Of a stretch of 64,000 nt of DNA, positions 15,997 to 25,449 are shown one piece after another. A program made the translations under genes and the position numbers. The stretch covers positions 434,001 to 498,000 of the forward strand of contig NZ_FOQM01000001.1 in NCBI RefSeq assembly GCF_900113735.1, read 5' to 3'. The DNA is from Bradyrhizobium sp. Gha. Lineage in GTDB: Bacteria > Pseudomonadota > Alphaproteobacteria > Rhizobiales > Xanthobacteraceae. Every line of letters starts with the position of its first letter. Position 1 is the stretch's first letter. Below the pieces are notes generated by a model. The model saw nothing but the letters and a program-made list of their open reading frames with translations. It was not told where the DNA came from and did not search any database.

Positions 15997-17198
15997 CGGA
16001 CCGTACTCCATTGCAGCAAGGGCCGTGCCGCCTCCCACGAGCGGTAGCGGCCGAGCGGAGCGGCATGCGCGATCTCGATCCGCATCAACTCGCCACCATG
16101 CTGCTGGTGCAATCCGCCGAGCAGCGCCTCGGTCTCCAGCGTCACGGCATGCGCGACCAGCCGCGCGCCCGGTGAAAGAGGCGACCAGATCGCATCGAAC
16201 ATTGCGCGATCGAGGCCACCACCGACGAAGATGGCATCGGGCGCCTCCAACGCGGTAAGCGCTTCGGGCGCCGTTCCCGTGATGATGGTGATCCTGTGCG
16301 CCAGCCCGAACGCCGCCGCATTGCTGCGGATGTTCGCAACACGATCCTCGCGCGCCTCGATCGCAGTCGCCGCCCCCCCGCACAGCGCCCACTCCACCGA
16401 GATCGATCCGGAGCCGGCGCCGATGTCCCACAGCCGCTCGCCGGGACGCGGCGCCAGCGCGGAGAGCGCGAGCGCGCGTACCGGCCGTTTGGTGATCTGG
16501 CCGTCATGGACGAAGAGATCGTCTGGAAGTCCTGAGCTGCGGGGAATGCCCTGCCCCCCTACAGCCAGAACCGCCACCGCAACGGGATTCCCGGCAATAT
16601 CCTTGGTAAAGAGATCGGCACGGTGCTGGTCGATGTATTCGCGCGGGCCGCCAAGCGCCTCGAGGGTCCAGACGAGCGAGGCACCCCATCCGCGTTGCGT
16701 CAGCCATCGCGCAAGATCACCGACCGTCTTTCCCTCGCGCAGGAGGCAAATGATCCGCGCATCTTGCGCCAAATGCGGCACAAGGCGCTCGAACGGCGCG
16801 GCGTGAAGCCCGAGACAGACCGTTGCTTCAAGCCGCCAGCCCAGCCGCGCGGCCGCGAGCGAGAAGGTCGATGGCGCCGGATACGCGATCCACTCGTCGC
16901 TGCCGAGCTTCTCGGCGAGGCCCGCGCCGGCGCCGTGCCAGAAGGGATCGCCGGAGGCGAGCACCGCCGTTGCCCGGCCTCGGCAGCTCAACACGATGTC
17001 GGCATCGAACGGCACCGGCCATGCGCGGCCGCGGCTTCCCGCATCTGCAAGTGCAAGATGGCGCTCGCCCCCGAACACGGTTTCCGCGCTGGCAAGCGCC
17101 TTTCGGCTTGCCTCCGACAGCCCGGCAAGGCCATCTTCACCGATACCGATGATGCTCAGCCAGGGATCACCCAGGGAATCAGCCAAGGAATCAGCCAT
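15993..17198 (-). CDS. cobL: Precorrin-6Y C5,15-methyltransferase (decarboxylating) CobL
   Basis: A 401-residue fusion of two methylase domains. The N-terminal CbiE-like domain runs from [20 protein letters not shown] to about residue 205. The C-terminal CbiT-like domain starts around residue 215 and contains [17 protein letters not shown] and [12 protein letters not shown]. The enzyme methylates C5 and C15 of precorrin-6B and removes the C12 acetate carboxyl, giving precorrin-8. The ATG at 17198 overlaps, base for base, the ATG of divergent cobK (shared CATG). GAGGG, the ribosome binding site, lies inside the cobK coding sequence. The N-terminal MADSLADSL reflects a 12-base tandem repeat at 17173-17196. 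Confidence 0.93.
   Translation of the reverse strand: MADSLADSLGDPWLSIIGIGEDGLAGLSEASRKALASAETVFGGERHLALADAGSRGRAWPVPFDADIVLSCRGRATAVLASGDPFWHGAGAGLAEKLGSDEWIAYPAPSTFSLAAARLGWRLEATVCLGLHAAPFERLVPHLAQDARIICLLREGKTVGDLARWLTQRGWGASLVWTLEALGGPREYIDQHRADLFTKDIAGNPVAVAVLAVGGQGIPRSSGLPDDLFVHDGQITKRPVRALALSALAPRPGERLWDIGAGSGSISVEWALCGGAATAIEAREDRVANIRSNAAAFGLAHRITIITGTAPEALTALEAPDAIFVGGGLDRAMFDAIWSPLSPGARLVAHAVTLETEALLGGLHQQHGGELMRIEIAHAAPLGRYRSWEAARPLLQWSTVR
17173..17196. repeat. 12-base tandem duplication at the cobL/cobK start
   Basis: AGGGAATCAGCC (17173-17184) is followed at once by AAGGAATCAGCC (17185-17196), with a degenerate third copy just before. On the minus strand the repeat encodes the ADSL pairs at the CobL N-terminus; on the plus strand each copy carries a purine-rich AGGGA or AAGGA that can serve as the cobK ribosome binding site. 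Confidence 0.8.
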
Positions 17199-17943
17199 GA
17201 CGCGCGCCCTCATTCTGGGCGGAATTGCCGATGCGAACGTGCTCGCCGCGGAGATCGTGCGCGCAGGCATTGACGCGGTGTATTCCTATGGCGGCCGCAC
17301 GCGGGTCCCGGCGGATCAGCCGCTGCCGACCCGCATCGGCGGGTTTGGCGGCGTGAGCGGCCTTGCCGGCTACATCAAGCGCGAACGCATAACCCATGTG
17401 ATCGACGCCACGCATCCCTTCGCGGCCGAGATGAGCCGGCACGCCATCGAAGCCTGCGCTGAGACCGGCACGCCCCTGATCGCGCTGGAGCGCGCGCCCT
17501 GGAGCAAAACGCCCGGCGACATCTGGATTGAGGTCAGCGACGTCAATGCCGCGGCCGCTGCACTGCCCGAAGCGCCGGCAAACGTCTTTCTCGCCATCGG
17601 CCGCCAGCACATCGCGCCGTTCGCGGCGAAGCCGCAGCATGCCTACACGCTGCGGTTCGTCGACCCGCCCGAAGCGCCCTTGCCCTTCGCGGCCGATGTC
17701 ATCGTATCGCGCGGGCCATTCACGTTCGAGGGCGAGCTGGAGATGCTGCGCACACGCGGCATCGCATGGATCGTCGCCCGCAACTCCGGCGGCGACGGCG
17801 CCCACGCCAAGATCGACGCCGCGCGCAGGCTTGGCCTGCCCGTGATCATGATCTCGCGGCCGCAATTGCCTGAGCGGCTGCGGGTCGAGAGCGTCGCCGA
17901 GGTGATGGAGTGGCTCGATCATCGGACCTGCCTCGGCGCATAG
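17197..17943 (+). CDS. cobK: Precorrin-6A reductase CobK
   Basis: A 248-residue NADPH-dependent reductase that converts precorrin-6A to precorrin-6B. The N-terminal nucleotide-binding LILGGIADANVLAAEI, then RIGGFGGVSGLAGYI, VIDATHPFAAEMSRHA and VARNSGGDGAHAKIDAARRL, follow the family. The ATG at 17197 shares two bases with the cobL ATG on the other strand; AAGGA at 17185-17189 is the ribosome binding site. The 3' end overlaps the converging cobJ by 25 bases. Any promoter has to lie inside cobL. Confidence 0.93.
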   Translation: MTRALILGGIADANVLAAEIVRAGIDAVYSYGGRTRVPADQPLPTRIGGFGGVSGLAGYIKRERITHVIDATHPFAAEMSRHAIEACAETGTPLIALERAPWSKTPGDIWIEVSDVNAAAAALPEAPANVFLAIGRQHIAPFAAKPQHAYTLRFVDPPEAPLPFAADVIVSRGPFTFEGELEMLRTRGIAWIVARNSGGDGAHAKIDAARRLGLPVIMISRPQLPERLRVESVAEVMEWLDHRTCLGA

Positions 17944-18653
17944 ACCCAGCGGCCGACACGGCGCGTCTGCGAATTGCCGACGATGACGAGCGTGCGCATG
18001 TCGGCCATCTCCGGCGTCGCATCGTCTAGCGTAAGCGTCACGATCTTTTCGTCGGGAGCGCTGATCGCTCGCGCGAAGATCACGAGGCGCTCACCGCAGC
18101 CGGCGTCCTTCAACACCGCGAGCGCGCGGCCAAATCCGTCCGGCCGGCTCGCCGAGCGGGGATTGTACATCGCGATCGAAAAATCAGCTTCCGCGGCGAG
18201 CCGCAGCCGCTTCTCGATCACCGCCCATGGTTTGAGATTGTCGGAGAGATTGATCGCGCAGAAATCGTGGCCGAGTGGCGCGCCGGCGCGCGCCGCCGCC
18301 GCCAGCATCGCGGTGATCCCCGGGAGCACGCGAATCGGCAGGTCCTGATATTGCGGCGCCAGTTCGAGCGCTTCGAACACGGCGGAGGCCATCGCGAAGA
18401 CGCCGGGGTCGCCGGAGGAGACGACAACCACCTCGCCGCCATCGGCCGCGAGCCGCAGAGCCTCGGCGGCCCGTTGAAGTTCCGCGCGATTATCGGACGG
18501 ATGCAGGGTGAGCCCGGGCCGCGGCGCCACGCGCGAAACGTAAGGCGCATAGCCCAGGATGTCAGTCGCGGTAGCAAGCGCGGTGGAGACCTCCGGCGTC
18601 ACCAGCGCGTCACTGCCAGGGCCGAGGCCCGCGATGGTCAGCGTGCCACTCAT
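17919..18653 (-). CDS. cobJ: Precorrin-3B C17-methyltransferase CobJ
   Basis: A 244-residue methylase that carries out C17 methylation together with ring contraction of precorrin-3B to precorrin-4. LTIAGLGPGSDALVTPEV is the SAM-binding start; ILGYAPYVSRV, VVVSSGDPGVFAMASAVFEA, LPGITAMLAAAARAGAPLGH and IAMYNPRSASRPDG are typical of CobJ/CbiH. It is the last gene of the riboswitch-led operon, with its ATG overlapping the cobI stop by four bases. Its end runs 25 bases into the converging cobK. Confidence 0.95.
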   Translation of the reverse strand: MSGTLTIAGLGPGSDALVTPEVSTALATATDILGYAPYVSRVAPRPGLTLHPSDNRAELQRAAEALRLAADGGEVVVVSSGDPGVFAMASAVFEALELAPQYQDLPIRVLPGITAMLAAAARAGAPLGHDFCAINLSDNLKPWAVIEKRLRLAAEADFSIAMYNPRSASRPDGFGRALAVLKDAGCGERLVIFARAISAPDEKIVTLTLDDATPEMADMRTLVIVGNSQTRRVGRWVYAPRQVR

Positions 18654-19381
18654 TCGGCGGCGTCCGGATGCCGGCCCTTACCGTGCACGAGCACGATCGC
18701 GAAGTAAGGACACTCAGCGGCATCGATCTCGGAAAGCCGCACCACGCGCTCGCCGGGCATGGTGCCACGCTCGACCAGCCAGGCATCGTCCAGCCGGCAA
18801 GCGGATGCAAGCGCGCTGCGCACTTTCGCGAGATTGCGGCCAGTCTTCATGATCACGAGCGCATCGGAATCGCGCATGCGCCGTACGAGCTCCTCTTCGG
18901 CCAGCGTGCCCATCAGCACCGTCGTCACGTCGTCGCCGAGCGCGATCGGCTGTCCCACGCCGTTCCAGCAGCCGACCATGCCGGGAATGCCGGCGACCAC
19001 CTCGATCTCGACTCGGCCCTGCAGGCGCGTGTGCAGATGCATGAAGGAGCCGTAGAAATAAGGATCGCCCTCGCACAGCACGATGACGTCGACGGCGCGC
19101 GAGAGCCGCGCCAGGCGTTCGGCCCATTCGTCGTAGAAGCCTGATAGCAGCGGGAGATAGTCCGGGCTATCGAACGCGATTTCCGTGGTCACCGGATATT
19201 CCATTGCGTATTCGGTGACGTCGGCGGCCAGCATCCCCTCGACGATGCGCCGCGCCTGGCCCGGCCTGCCCTTCTTGCGGAAATAGGCGACGTGCTTCGC
19301 GCCGCGCACGGTACGATCGGCGCGCACGCTCATCAGATCAGGATCACCGGGTCCGAGACCGCAGCAGATGATGCGTCCCAT
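18650..19381 (-). CDS. cobI: Precorrin-2 C20-methyltransferase CobI
   Basis: A 243-residue SAM-dependent enzyme converting precorrin-2 to precorrin-3A. The start MGRIICCGLGPGDPDLMSVR fits the family; HVAYFRKKGRPGQARRIVEG, VIVLCEGDPYFYGSFMHLH and VVAGIPGMVGCW are its hallmarks. The frame remains open upstream through cobH, but those residues are a shadow of the cobH strand, so the ATG at 19381 is used. It sits 2 bases downstream of the cobH stop. Confidence 0.95.
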   Translation of the reverse strand: MGRIICCGLGPGDPDLMSVRADRTVRGAKHVAYFRKKGRPGQARRIVEGMLAADVTEYAMEYPVTTEIAFDSPDYLPLLSGFYDEWAERLARLSRAVDVIVLCEGDPYFYGSFMHLHTRLQGRVEIEVVAGIPGMVGCWNGVGQPIALGDDVTTVLMGTLAEEELVRRMRDSDALVIMKTGRNLAKVRSALASACRLDDAWLVERGTMPGERVVRLSEIDAAECPYFAIVLVHGKGRHPDAAE

Positions 19382-19383
19382 CT

Positions 19384-20013
19384 CTATTCGCTCCGGCTCG
19401 CAAGCGCGTTCACGGCAGCGACCGTGATCGCGGAGCCGCCGAGGCGGCCTTCGACCGTCAGCGCCGGCACGGGCGGATCGGCCATCAGCGCGGCCTTGGA
19501 TTCGGCCGCGCCGACGAAACCGACCGGACAGCCGATGATGGCCGCCGGCCGCGGGCAGTCGCGGTCCTCGAGCATGTTGAGCAGATGAAACAACGCCGTG
19601 GGCGCATTGCCGATCGCGACGATCGCGCCGTCGAGATGCGGGCGCCACAGCTCCAGCGCCGCGGCCGAGCGCGTGTTGCGCATCGACTGCGCCAGCGCAG
19701 GAACGGCCTCGTCGCCAAGCGTGCAGATCACCGCGTTGGCCGCGGGCAGTCGCGCGCGCGTAATGCCTTCGGACACCATGCGCGCATCGCACAGGATCGG
19801 CGCGCCCTTCTGCAAGGCCGCGCGCGCGGCGGTCGCCATGCCAGGCGTGAAGCGGACATGCGCTTCGAGACCAACCATGCCGGCGGCGTGGATCATCCGC
19901 ACCACGACCTGTTCTTCGTCTGCGGTGAAGCGCCCCAGATCGGCCTCGGCCCTGATGGTCGCAAAGGATTGCCGATAGATCGCAGCGCCATCCGTCTCGT
20001 AAGTATGCGGCAT
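19384..20013 (-). CDS. cobH: Precorrin-8X methylmutase CobH
   Basis: A 209-residue isomerase that moves the C11 methyl group to C12, turning precorrin-8X into hydrogenobyrinic acid. The expected catalytic histidine is in VVRMIHAAGMVGLEAHVRF; GAPILCDARMVSEGITRARL, IGNAPTALFHLLNML and IIGCPVGFVGAAESKAALM are highly conserved. Start ATG overlaps the cobG stop as TGATG. Confidence 0.96.
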   Translation of the reverse strand: MPHTYETDGAAIYRQSFATIRAEADLGRFTADEEQVVVRMIHAAGMVGLEAHVRFTPGMATAARAALQKGAPILCDARMVSEGITRARLPAANAVICTLGDEAVPALAQSMRNTRSAAALELWRPHLDGAIVAIGNAPTALFHLLNMLEDRDCPRPAAIIGCPVGFVGAAESKAALMADPPVPALTVEGRLGGSAITVAAVNALASRSE

Positions 20014-21173
20014 CAGTGCCCTCGCATCAGGATCGAGGGGTTGCTGATCATGTCGTCGCGGTCGAGCCCACGCAGGATCGGCTCGTCATGGGTCGAGCCG
20101 CCGCGCACGAGATCGAACCCGGTCGCCGTCGCCACCAGCGTGATCGCGGCGGCGCCGGAATGGGCGCAGCCCTTGGCGCAGCCGGAGACGTGCAGCTGGG
20201 CAGCCGCCCCGATATCAGGCGCAAGCGCCGCGGCCAGCGCGCGGGTGTCGGCGTGGGCCTCGCGGCAGCGCGGCGCGCCGCTGCAGGCGATGACGCGCAG
20301 CGCCGGATCGTAAGCCTCGGTGATGAGGCCTGAAGCTGATGGCATCGTCCGCTCGCCCTCGCTCAAAACCATCCGCCACGGCGTCATCCGCAGCGCATGC
20401 CCGCAGCCGGAGAGCTGATCGAGGGTCGTATGCGGCATCTGCCCGAAGGCGATCCCGACCATCGCCCCTTGCGGATAGAGACCGGGGTGCACAGCTGCCA
20501 TGATCGGCGCAGGCTCCGCCTCGCCGCGCAGCGCCTCAGGCAGTTTTGCGCCCGCGGCAAGATGCGTTGCCATCCGCCCGCGACCATCCCTGACGCCGGA
20601 GGCGATAAACCAGCGAGCGACAGCAAGTGCGGTGGTCACCGCTTCGCCGCGCGCGACGCTGCGGCCGAACCTTGCGCCGTCGGCGCGCACCATGAGACCG
20701 CCAGCAGTGTCACGCTCGATCCGCACATCGGCGGAATTGCCCGCGAGCACGCGCGAGGTGCCGTCATCGATGGCGAAGCCGAATTTGGTCGGCAACGCGA
20801 GTGCAGAGTCCGCCAGCGCCTCTTCGAGCTCTGCGACGAGCGCCTGGGTTTCGTCGCCGCCGCGCCAGAACGGGGTGACCAGGATGTTGCGCCGGGATTC
20901 GGTATCGGCGTCAGGGTCCAGCAGCGCCAGCTGTGCGAGACCATCGAGCAGCCGCCGATGGCTGCTCTCGCTGACGCCTCGGATCTGGAGATTGGCGCGG
21001 CTGGTCACGTCGATCAGACCATTGCCATGGCGCTCGGCGAGACGCGCGAGCCCGGCGGCCTGTTCCGCGTCGAGCCGGCCGCCGAACGGGCGCACGCGGA
21101 CCACGAGCCCGTCGCCCGATTGCATCGGCCTGATCGCACCGGGGCACCAGCCCTTCACTGACGCCACGCTCAT
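20013..21173 (-). CDS. cobG: Precorrin-3B synthase CobG
   Basis: A 386-residue monooxygenase of the nitrite/sulfite-reductase fold that uses O2 to hydroxylate precorrin-3A and form the gamma-lactone precorrin-3B. The four cysteines for the 4Fe-4S centre are visible as CSGAPRC and SGCAKGCAHSG in the C-terminal half. N-terminal KGWCPGAIRPMQSGDGLVVR and DVTSRANLQIRGV fit the family. It marks this as the oxygen-dependent pathway. The start at 21173 is preferred over a longer frame because it gives the usual four-base overlap with the cobN stop. Confidence 0.94.
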   Translation of the reverse strand: MSVASVKGWCPGAIRPMQSGDGLVVRVRPFGGRLDAEQAAGLARLAERHGNGLIDVTSRANLQIRGVSESSHRRLLDGLAQLALLDPDADTESRRNILVTPFWRGGDETQALVAELEEALADSALALPTKFGFAIDDGTSRVLAGNSADVRIERDTAGGLMVRADGARFGRSVARGEAVTTALAVARWFIASGVRDGRGRMATHLAAGAKLPEALRGEAEPAPIMAAVHPGLYPQGAMVGIAFGQMPHTTLDQLSGCGHALRMTPWRMVLSEGERTMPSASGLITEAYDPALRVIACSGAPRCREAHADTRALAAALAPDIGAAAQLHVSGCAKGCAHSGAAAITLVATATGFDLVRGGSTHDEPILRGLDRDDMISNPSILMRGH

Positions 21174-24100
21174 GAGGCCTCCTTCAGCGCGGCCGCGATC
21201 GAATTGCGGCGCGTTCGCCACAGCGAGGCCTCGTGCAGGCGGGTGAAGCAGGTCTCCATCGCTGCGAGTGCCGATGGATTTTCGCGCGCCATGAAGGCGC
21301 GGACATCGGCGTCGCCGAGCGTCGCGTCATAATAGAGATCGAACAGATGCGGCGGCACGGCGCCGGCGAGATGGGCGAAGGCCGCCATGTGCTCCAGCGT
21401 CGCAGTGACCTCGGCCGCGCCGCGAAAACCGTGCCGCATCATGCCGGCGATCCAGGCCGGATTGGTGGCGCGGGCGCGCACGACGCGGGAGATTTCTTCG
21501 GTCAGCGTACGCGCGTGTGGCTCGTCGGGGCGCGTGGTGTCGAGGTGATAGAGCGATGGCCCTGCTGCGCCGAGATGCGCCGCCGCCGCGGCGATGCCGG
21601 CCTCATGCGCGGCATAGTCGGCGGCGTGCAGCAGATCGGTCTCCGGCAGATCCTGGAGGTGAACGAACGCATCGGCGGAGGCGAGCCGCTGCTCGATGCC
21701 CGCGCGATCCGGCTTGATCTCGCCATCGGCGGAGAACGCCCACGACGAGGCCGACAGCCAGGCTTCACCGGCGGCATCGCGCGTCTCGGGCGAGAAGGCA
21801 TCGGGGATCGCCGAAACGCCGACGCCGTATTGTCCAGGGCGCGGCGCGTACACGCGGGAGGCGCGGTGGCGATACGGATTCTCCTCGCCCTCCTCACGCG
21901 ATGCGAGCGCCTCGGTGGCGGCTTCGAACATCTGGGCAAGGCCTGAGAAGACGTCGCGGAACAGGCCCGAGACGCGCAGCGTGAGGTCGATGCGGGGACG
22001 GCCGAGCTCGGCCGGCGCGATGATGTCGTAGCCCGTGACGCGGCCGGAGGCATGATCCCAGCGCGGCGCGAGACCGGCGAGATGCAGCGCCATCGCGAAT
22101 TCCTCGCCCGCAGTGCGCATGGTCGCCGAGCCCCAGAGATCGACGACCAGACCCTTCGGCCAATCGCCGTGATCCTGCAGGTGACGGCGCAGCAGCTCTT
22201 CGGCGAGTTTGATCCCCTGCGCATGCGCCGACGGTGTCGGCACCGCGCGGGGATCGACGGCGAAGAGATTGCGCCCCGTCGGCATGACGTCCTGCCGCCC
22301 ACGATACGGCGAGCCTGATGGGCCCGACGCGATTCGCTGGCCTGCGAGCGCCGCGCGCAGCGCATCCCGCTCGGCGTCGCCGCAGGCGCCGCGGCCGAAC
22401 ACATGCAGGCCGGCGCCGAATTGGCTTTCCTTGAGATCACAGACAAAGCGATCGATGCGCGGGATGGCTTCAGCCGGAGCGGCCGATGCGTCCAGGCCGA
22501 GATCGTCTTCGAGACCCGCCGCACGCGCCTCCTCGCGGATCGCCGCGATCAGGCGCTGGCGACGCGCGGGATCGAGACCATCGGCGGTCGAATATTCGTC
22601 GAGCAGACGTTCGAGCCGGCGCAAGCCGTCAGGCACCGCGGATCGTTCCAGCGGCGGCGGCAGATGGCCGATGGTGATAGCACCCACGCGCCGCTTGGCC
22701 TGCGCGGCCTCGCCGGGATCGTTGACGATGAAGGGATAGATGACGGGCAGATCGCCGACTAGCGCTTCCGGCCAGCAGTGTGAGGACAGCGCCACGGATT
22801 TCCCCGGCAGCCATTCAAGAGTGCCATGCGCGCCCATGTGCACGACGGCGTCGATCCCCTGCCCGCGGAGCCAGAGATAGAACGCGACATAGGCATGGCG
22901 GGGTGTGCGGGCGAGATCGTGATAGTCGGAATCGCGCGTAGCCGCATCGCCGCGCTCGGGCTGGACTGCGATGATCGATCGGCCGCACGGGATTGCGGCG
23001 AAGTGGAACGCGCCGTCACGGCAGCTCGGATCGTTCTCCGGCGCGCCCCAGGCTTGCGCGAGATCGTCCTGCAAGACTCGCGGCAGGCGCGAAAGCGCCG
23101 CGCGGTAATCGGCGACGCTCCACGTCAATTTTTGCTTGATCAGCCTCTCGCCAAGCGCTGCGACGGGCGAAACGTTGAAGCCACCATCGGCAAGATCAGA
23201 CGCCAAGGCTTCGACCGAGGCCAGCGCATCGAGACCAACCGCATGTGCGATCTGGTGCGGACGTCCCGGATAGTTCGAAAGCACGATCGCCAGCTGCTTC
23301 TCGGCAGCGGGCTTCTTGGCCAGCCGATGCCAGGCCGCAACACGTGCCGCAACGGCCCTCACGCGCTCCTCATCCGGCCGATGAGCCAGATGCGAGAACT
23401 GCAGATCGGGATCGCGCATCCCTGCCGATTTGAAACTTACCACGCCCGCAAACAGGCGGCCGTCGACCTCGGGCAGCACCACATGCATGGCGAGGTCGCC
23501 GGGTGACAGTCCGCGCAGCGAGTCCGCCCAATCCTCGCGCTGCGCCGATGAGAGCGCGACCTGGAACACGGGACAGAGCGCGGAATCGAATGGCGTCGTG
23601 CCGTCGTCGCCCCTCGCCGAGAACGCCGTGGCGTTGACGATCGCGGCAGGCGAATTCCTGGCGAGATGGTCTCGCAGCCAGTCAGCGACGCCCGCGGCCT
23701 TCAGCGAGGTGACGAACACGCCATACGCGTCAAACCCCTTCTCGCGCAGCGCAGCAATCAACTCGTCGATCGGCCGCGTGTCCGCGGCAGTGAGGTAAGA
23801 GCGATAGAACGTCACCAGCGCGGACGGCTTCCCCCCGCTCGCGACCGGCGCAGCGGTCACGCCCCGCGCGGAATCGTAAAAACCCATCTCGGGCACGGTC
23901 ATTTCGCCGACGACGGGCCCGGCATAGAGACCCGAGGCCAGCGCGAGCTGCGCAATCGCCGCCTGCGCCGCAACGGGACCGCCGGTGTCGCACAGCACCT
24001 TGAGCCGGCGCAGCGTCGAGACCGGCAAAGTCGAATAAGCATCGAGCCTGATGTCGTCGCGGCCATCGGCCGGCAGCACGGCGAGGACGATATTGCGATC

Positions 24101-24415
24101 TTTTGCCAGTTGCCGGAGTGCCGCGAGCCCGTAGGCCCAATAAGACTCGCCTCCAATCAAGCGCACCAGAATGCCACGCGCCTGCGAAAGTGTGCGCTCG
24201 ATATAGGTGTCGACCGAGAGCGGATGGCGTAATTCCGCGAGATTGGCGAGCCGCAACGAGGGCAGGCTGTCACGGCCACGCCGCCAGCCGGCTGCAAAGG
24301 CGGCAAGGTCGGAATCCGAGAACGAGAGCACCACGAGATCGGCCGGGTCCTGGCCGATGTCCCTTGGCGTCGCGGTCTCCTCCAAGCCGCGGCTCTCGCG
24401 GAAGACGACGTGCAT
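21170..24415 (-). CDS. cobN: Cobaltochelatase large subunit CobN
   Basis: A 1081-residue subunit of the ATP-dependent aerobic cobaltochelatase, which inserts Co(II) into hydrogenobyrinic acid a,c-diamide. It resembles magnesium chelatase subunit H: LVRLIGGESYWAYGL near the N-terminus, VVHMGAHGTLEWLPGKSVAL mid-protein, and GLVVDLWGSATMRTAGEEFA. It is shorter than the Pseudomonas denitrificans protein (about 1275 residues as I recall), but start and end both look complete. The partner AAA+ and integrin-domain subunits (CobS and CobT of the chelatase) are not encoded in this window. The start directly overlaps the cobW stop. Confidence 0.95.
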   Translation of the reverse strand: MHVVFRESRGLEETATPRDIGQDPADLVVLSFSDSDLAAFAAGWRRGRDSLPSLRLANLAELRHPLSVDTYIERTLSQARGILVRLIGGESYWAYGLAALRQLAKDRNIVLAVLPADGRDDIRLDAYSTLPVSTLRRLKVLCDTGGPVAAQAAIAQLALASGLYAGPVVGEMTVPEMGFYDSARGVTAAPVASGGKPSALVTFYRSYLTAADTRPIDELIAALREKGFDAYGVFVTSLKAAGVADWLRDHLARNSPAAIVNATAFSARGDDGTTPFDSALCPVFQVALSSAQREDWADSLRGLSPGDLAMHVVLPEVDGRLFAGVVSFKSAGMRDPDLQFSHLAHRPDEERVRAVAARVAAWHRLAKKPAAEKQLAIVLSNYPGRPHQIAHAVGLDALASVEALASDLADGGFNVSPVAALGERLIKQKLTWSVADYRAALSRLPRVLQDDLAQAWGAPENDPSCRDGAFHFAAIPCGRSIIAVQPERGDAATRDSDYHDLARTPRHAYVAFYLWLRGQGIDAVVHMGAHGTLEWLPGKSVALSSHCWPEALVGDLPVIYPFIVNDPGEAAQAKRRVGAITIGHLPPPLERSAVPDGLRRLERLLDEYSTADGLDPARRQRLIAAIREEARAAGLEDDLGLDASAAPAEAIPRIDRFVCDLKESQFGAGLHVFGRGACGDAERDALRAALAGQRIASGPSGSPYRGRQDVMPTGRNLFAVDPRAVPTPSAHAQGIKLAEELLRRHLQDHGDWPKGLVVDLWGSATMRTAGEEFAMALHLAGLAPRWDHASGRVTGYDIIAPAELGRPRIDLTLRVSGLFRDVFSGLAQMFEAATEALASREEGEENPYRHRASRVYAPRPGQYGVGVSAIPDAFSPETRDAAGEAWLSASSWAFSADGEIKPDRAGIEQRLASADAFVHLQDLPETDLLHAADYAAHEAGIAAAAAHLGAAGPSLYHLDTTRPDEPHARTLTEEISRVVRARATNPAWIAGMMRHGFRGAAEVTATLEHMAAFAHLAGAVPPHLFDLYYDATLGDADVRAFMARENPSALAAMETCFTRLHEASLWRTRRNSIAAALKEAS

Positions 24416-25449
24416 CAGACTCCCAATCCCGCCTTGATCGCAGCCTCGTCGATATCGCCGTGCTCGCCGATCACGACGAGCTTTGATTGCCTGAGACCTG
24501 CGCCCCAGGGCCTGTCGAACTGGTGGCGCACGCGCTCGCCGACCGCTTGCAGCAGCAGCCGCATCGGCTTGCCCGCGACCGCGATGTAGCCCTTGGCGCG
24601 CAGCACGTTCTGCTCGCGCGCCAGCTTCTGGACCGATGCGACCAACGCATCGACGTCAGCAATCTCGGGAAGATCGATCACGAGAGAGGCGAAATCATCG
24701 TGCTCGTGGTCCTCCTCGCCATCGTGATGCGAAGGACGCGCGGCAAGATCGTTCTCGGCGGCAGCGCCGAGCCCGAGGATGACGCGCGAATCGATCGCAC
24801 CATCGGTGATCGGCAGCATCGGCACGCGGCGCGGCATCTCGGCCGTGATCGCGGCCTTGGCGGTCTCGATGCCCGCAGCACCCGCAAGATCAGCCTTGGT
24901 GAGCAGCACGATGTCGGCGCAGGCGATCTGATCCTCGAACACCTCCGACAGCGGCGTCTCGTGATCGAGATTCTCGTCGGCCGCGCGTTGCGCTTCGACG
25001 GCATCCGGGTCCGGCGCAAAACGGCCGGCGGCGACAGCCTCGGCATCGGCGAGCGCGATCACACCGTCCACGGTGATGCGCGAGCGGATCTCGGGCCAGT
25101 CGAATGCTTTCAGCAGCGGTTTCGGCAATGCCAGGCCCGAGGTCTCGATCAGGATGTGATCGGGCTTCACGGGGCGAGCGAGCAACTTCTCCATGGTCGG
25201 AATGAAATCGTCGGCAACGGTGCAGCAGATGCAGCCATTGGCGAGCTCGACGATGTTCTCTTCCGGACAGTTCTCGTCGGCGCAGGACTTCAGGATCTCG
25301 CCGTCGACACCCTCGCTGCCGAACTCGTTGACGAGCACGGCGAGCTTCTTGCCATTGGGATTGCTGAGCAGATGCTGAATCAACGTCGTCTTGCCGGAGC
25401 CGAGAAAGCCGGTGACGACAGTCACCGGGACTTTTGCGAGCGAGTTCAT
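24415..25449 (-). CDS. cobW: CobW GTPase, cobalt metallochaperone
   Basis: A 344-residue G3E-family GTPase. The P-loop TGFLGSGKTT is at residues 13-22, the metal-binding GCICC at 72-76 and a guanine-specificity TKAD near 190. A histidine- and acid-rich loop (HHDGEEDHEHDD, about residues 241-252) precedes the CobW C-terminal domain. CobW is thought to deliver cobalt to the aerobic cobaltochelatase, which fits its place directly upstream of cobN. The ATG overlaps the DUF1636 stop by four bases. The same family also contains zinc chaperones, but context strongly favours cobalt. Confidence 0.94.
   Translation of the reverse strand: MNSLAKVPVTVVTGFLGSGKTTLIQHLLSNPNGKKLAVLVNEFGSEGVDGEILKSCADENCPEENIVELANGCICCTVADDFIPTMEKLLARPVKPDHILIETSGLALPKPLLKAFDWPEIRSRITVDGVIALADAEAVAAGRFAPDPDAVEAQRAADENLDHETPLSEVFEDQIACADIVLLTKADLAGAAGIETAKAAITAEMPRRVPMLPITDGAIDSRVILGLGAAAENDLAARPSHHDGEEDHEHDDFASLVIDLPEIADVDALVASVQKLAREQNVLRAKGYIAVAGKPMRLLLQAVGERVRHQFDRPWGAGLRQSKLVVIGEHGDIDEAAIKAGLGV

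Noticed and set aside
15997..16431. Upstream extension of CobE into cobL
   Set aside because: These residues are the wrong frame of the CobL C-terminal domain; CobE proper starts at [12 protein letters not shown].
19382..19792. N-terminal extension of CobI through cobH
   Set aside because: The extra residues are a frame shadow of cobH; the CobI family starts at MGRIICCGLGPGDPD and the ATG at 19381 fits the junction.
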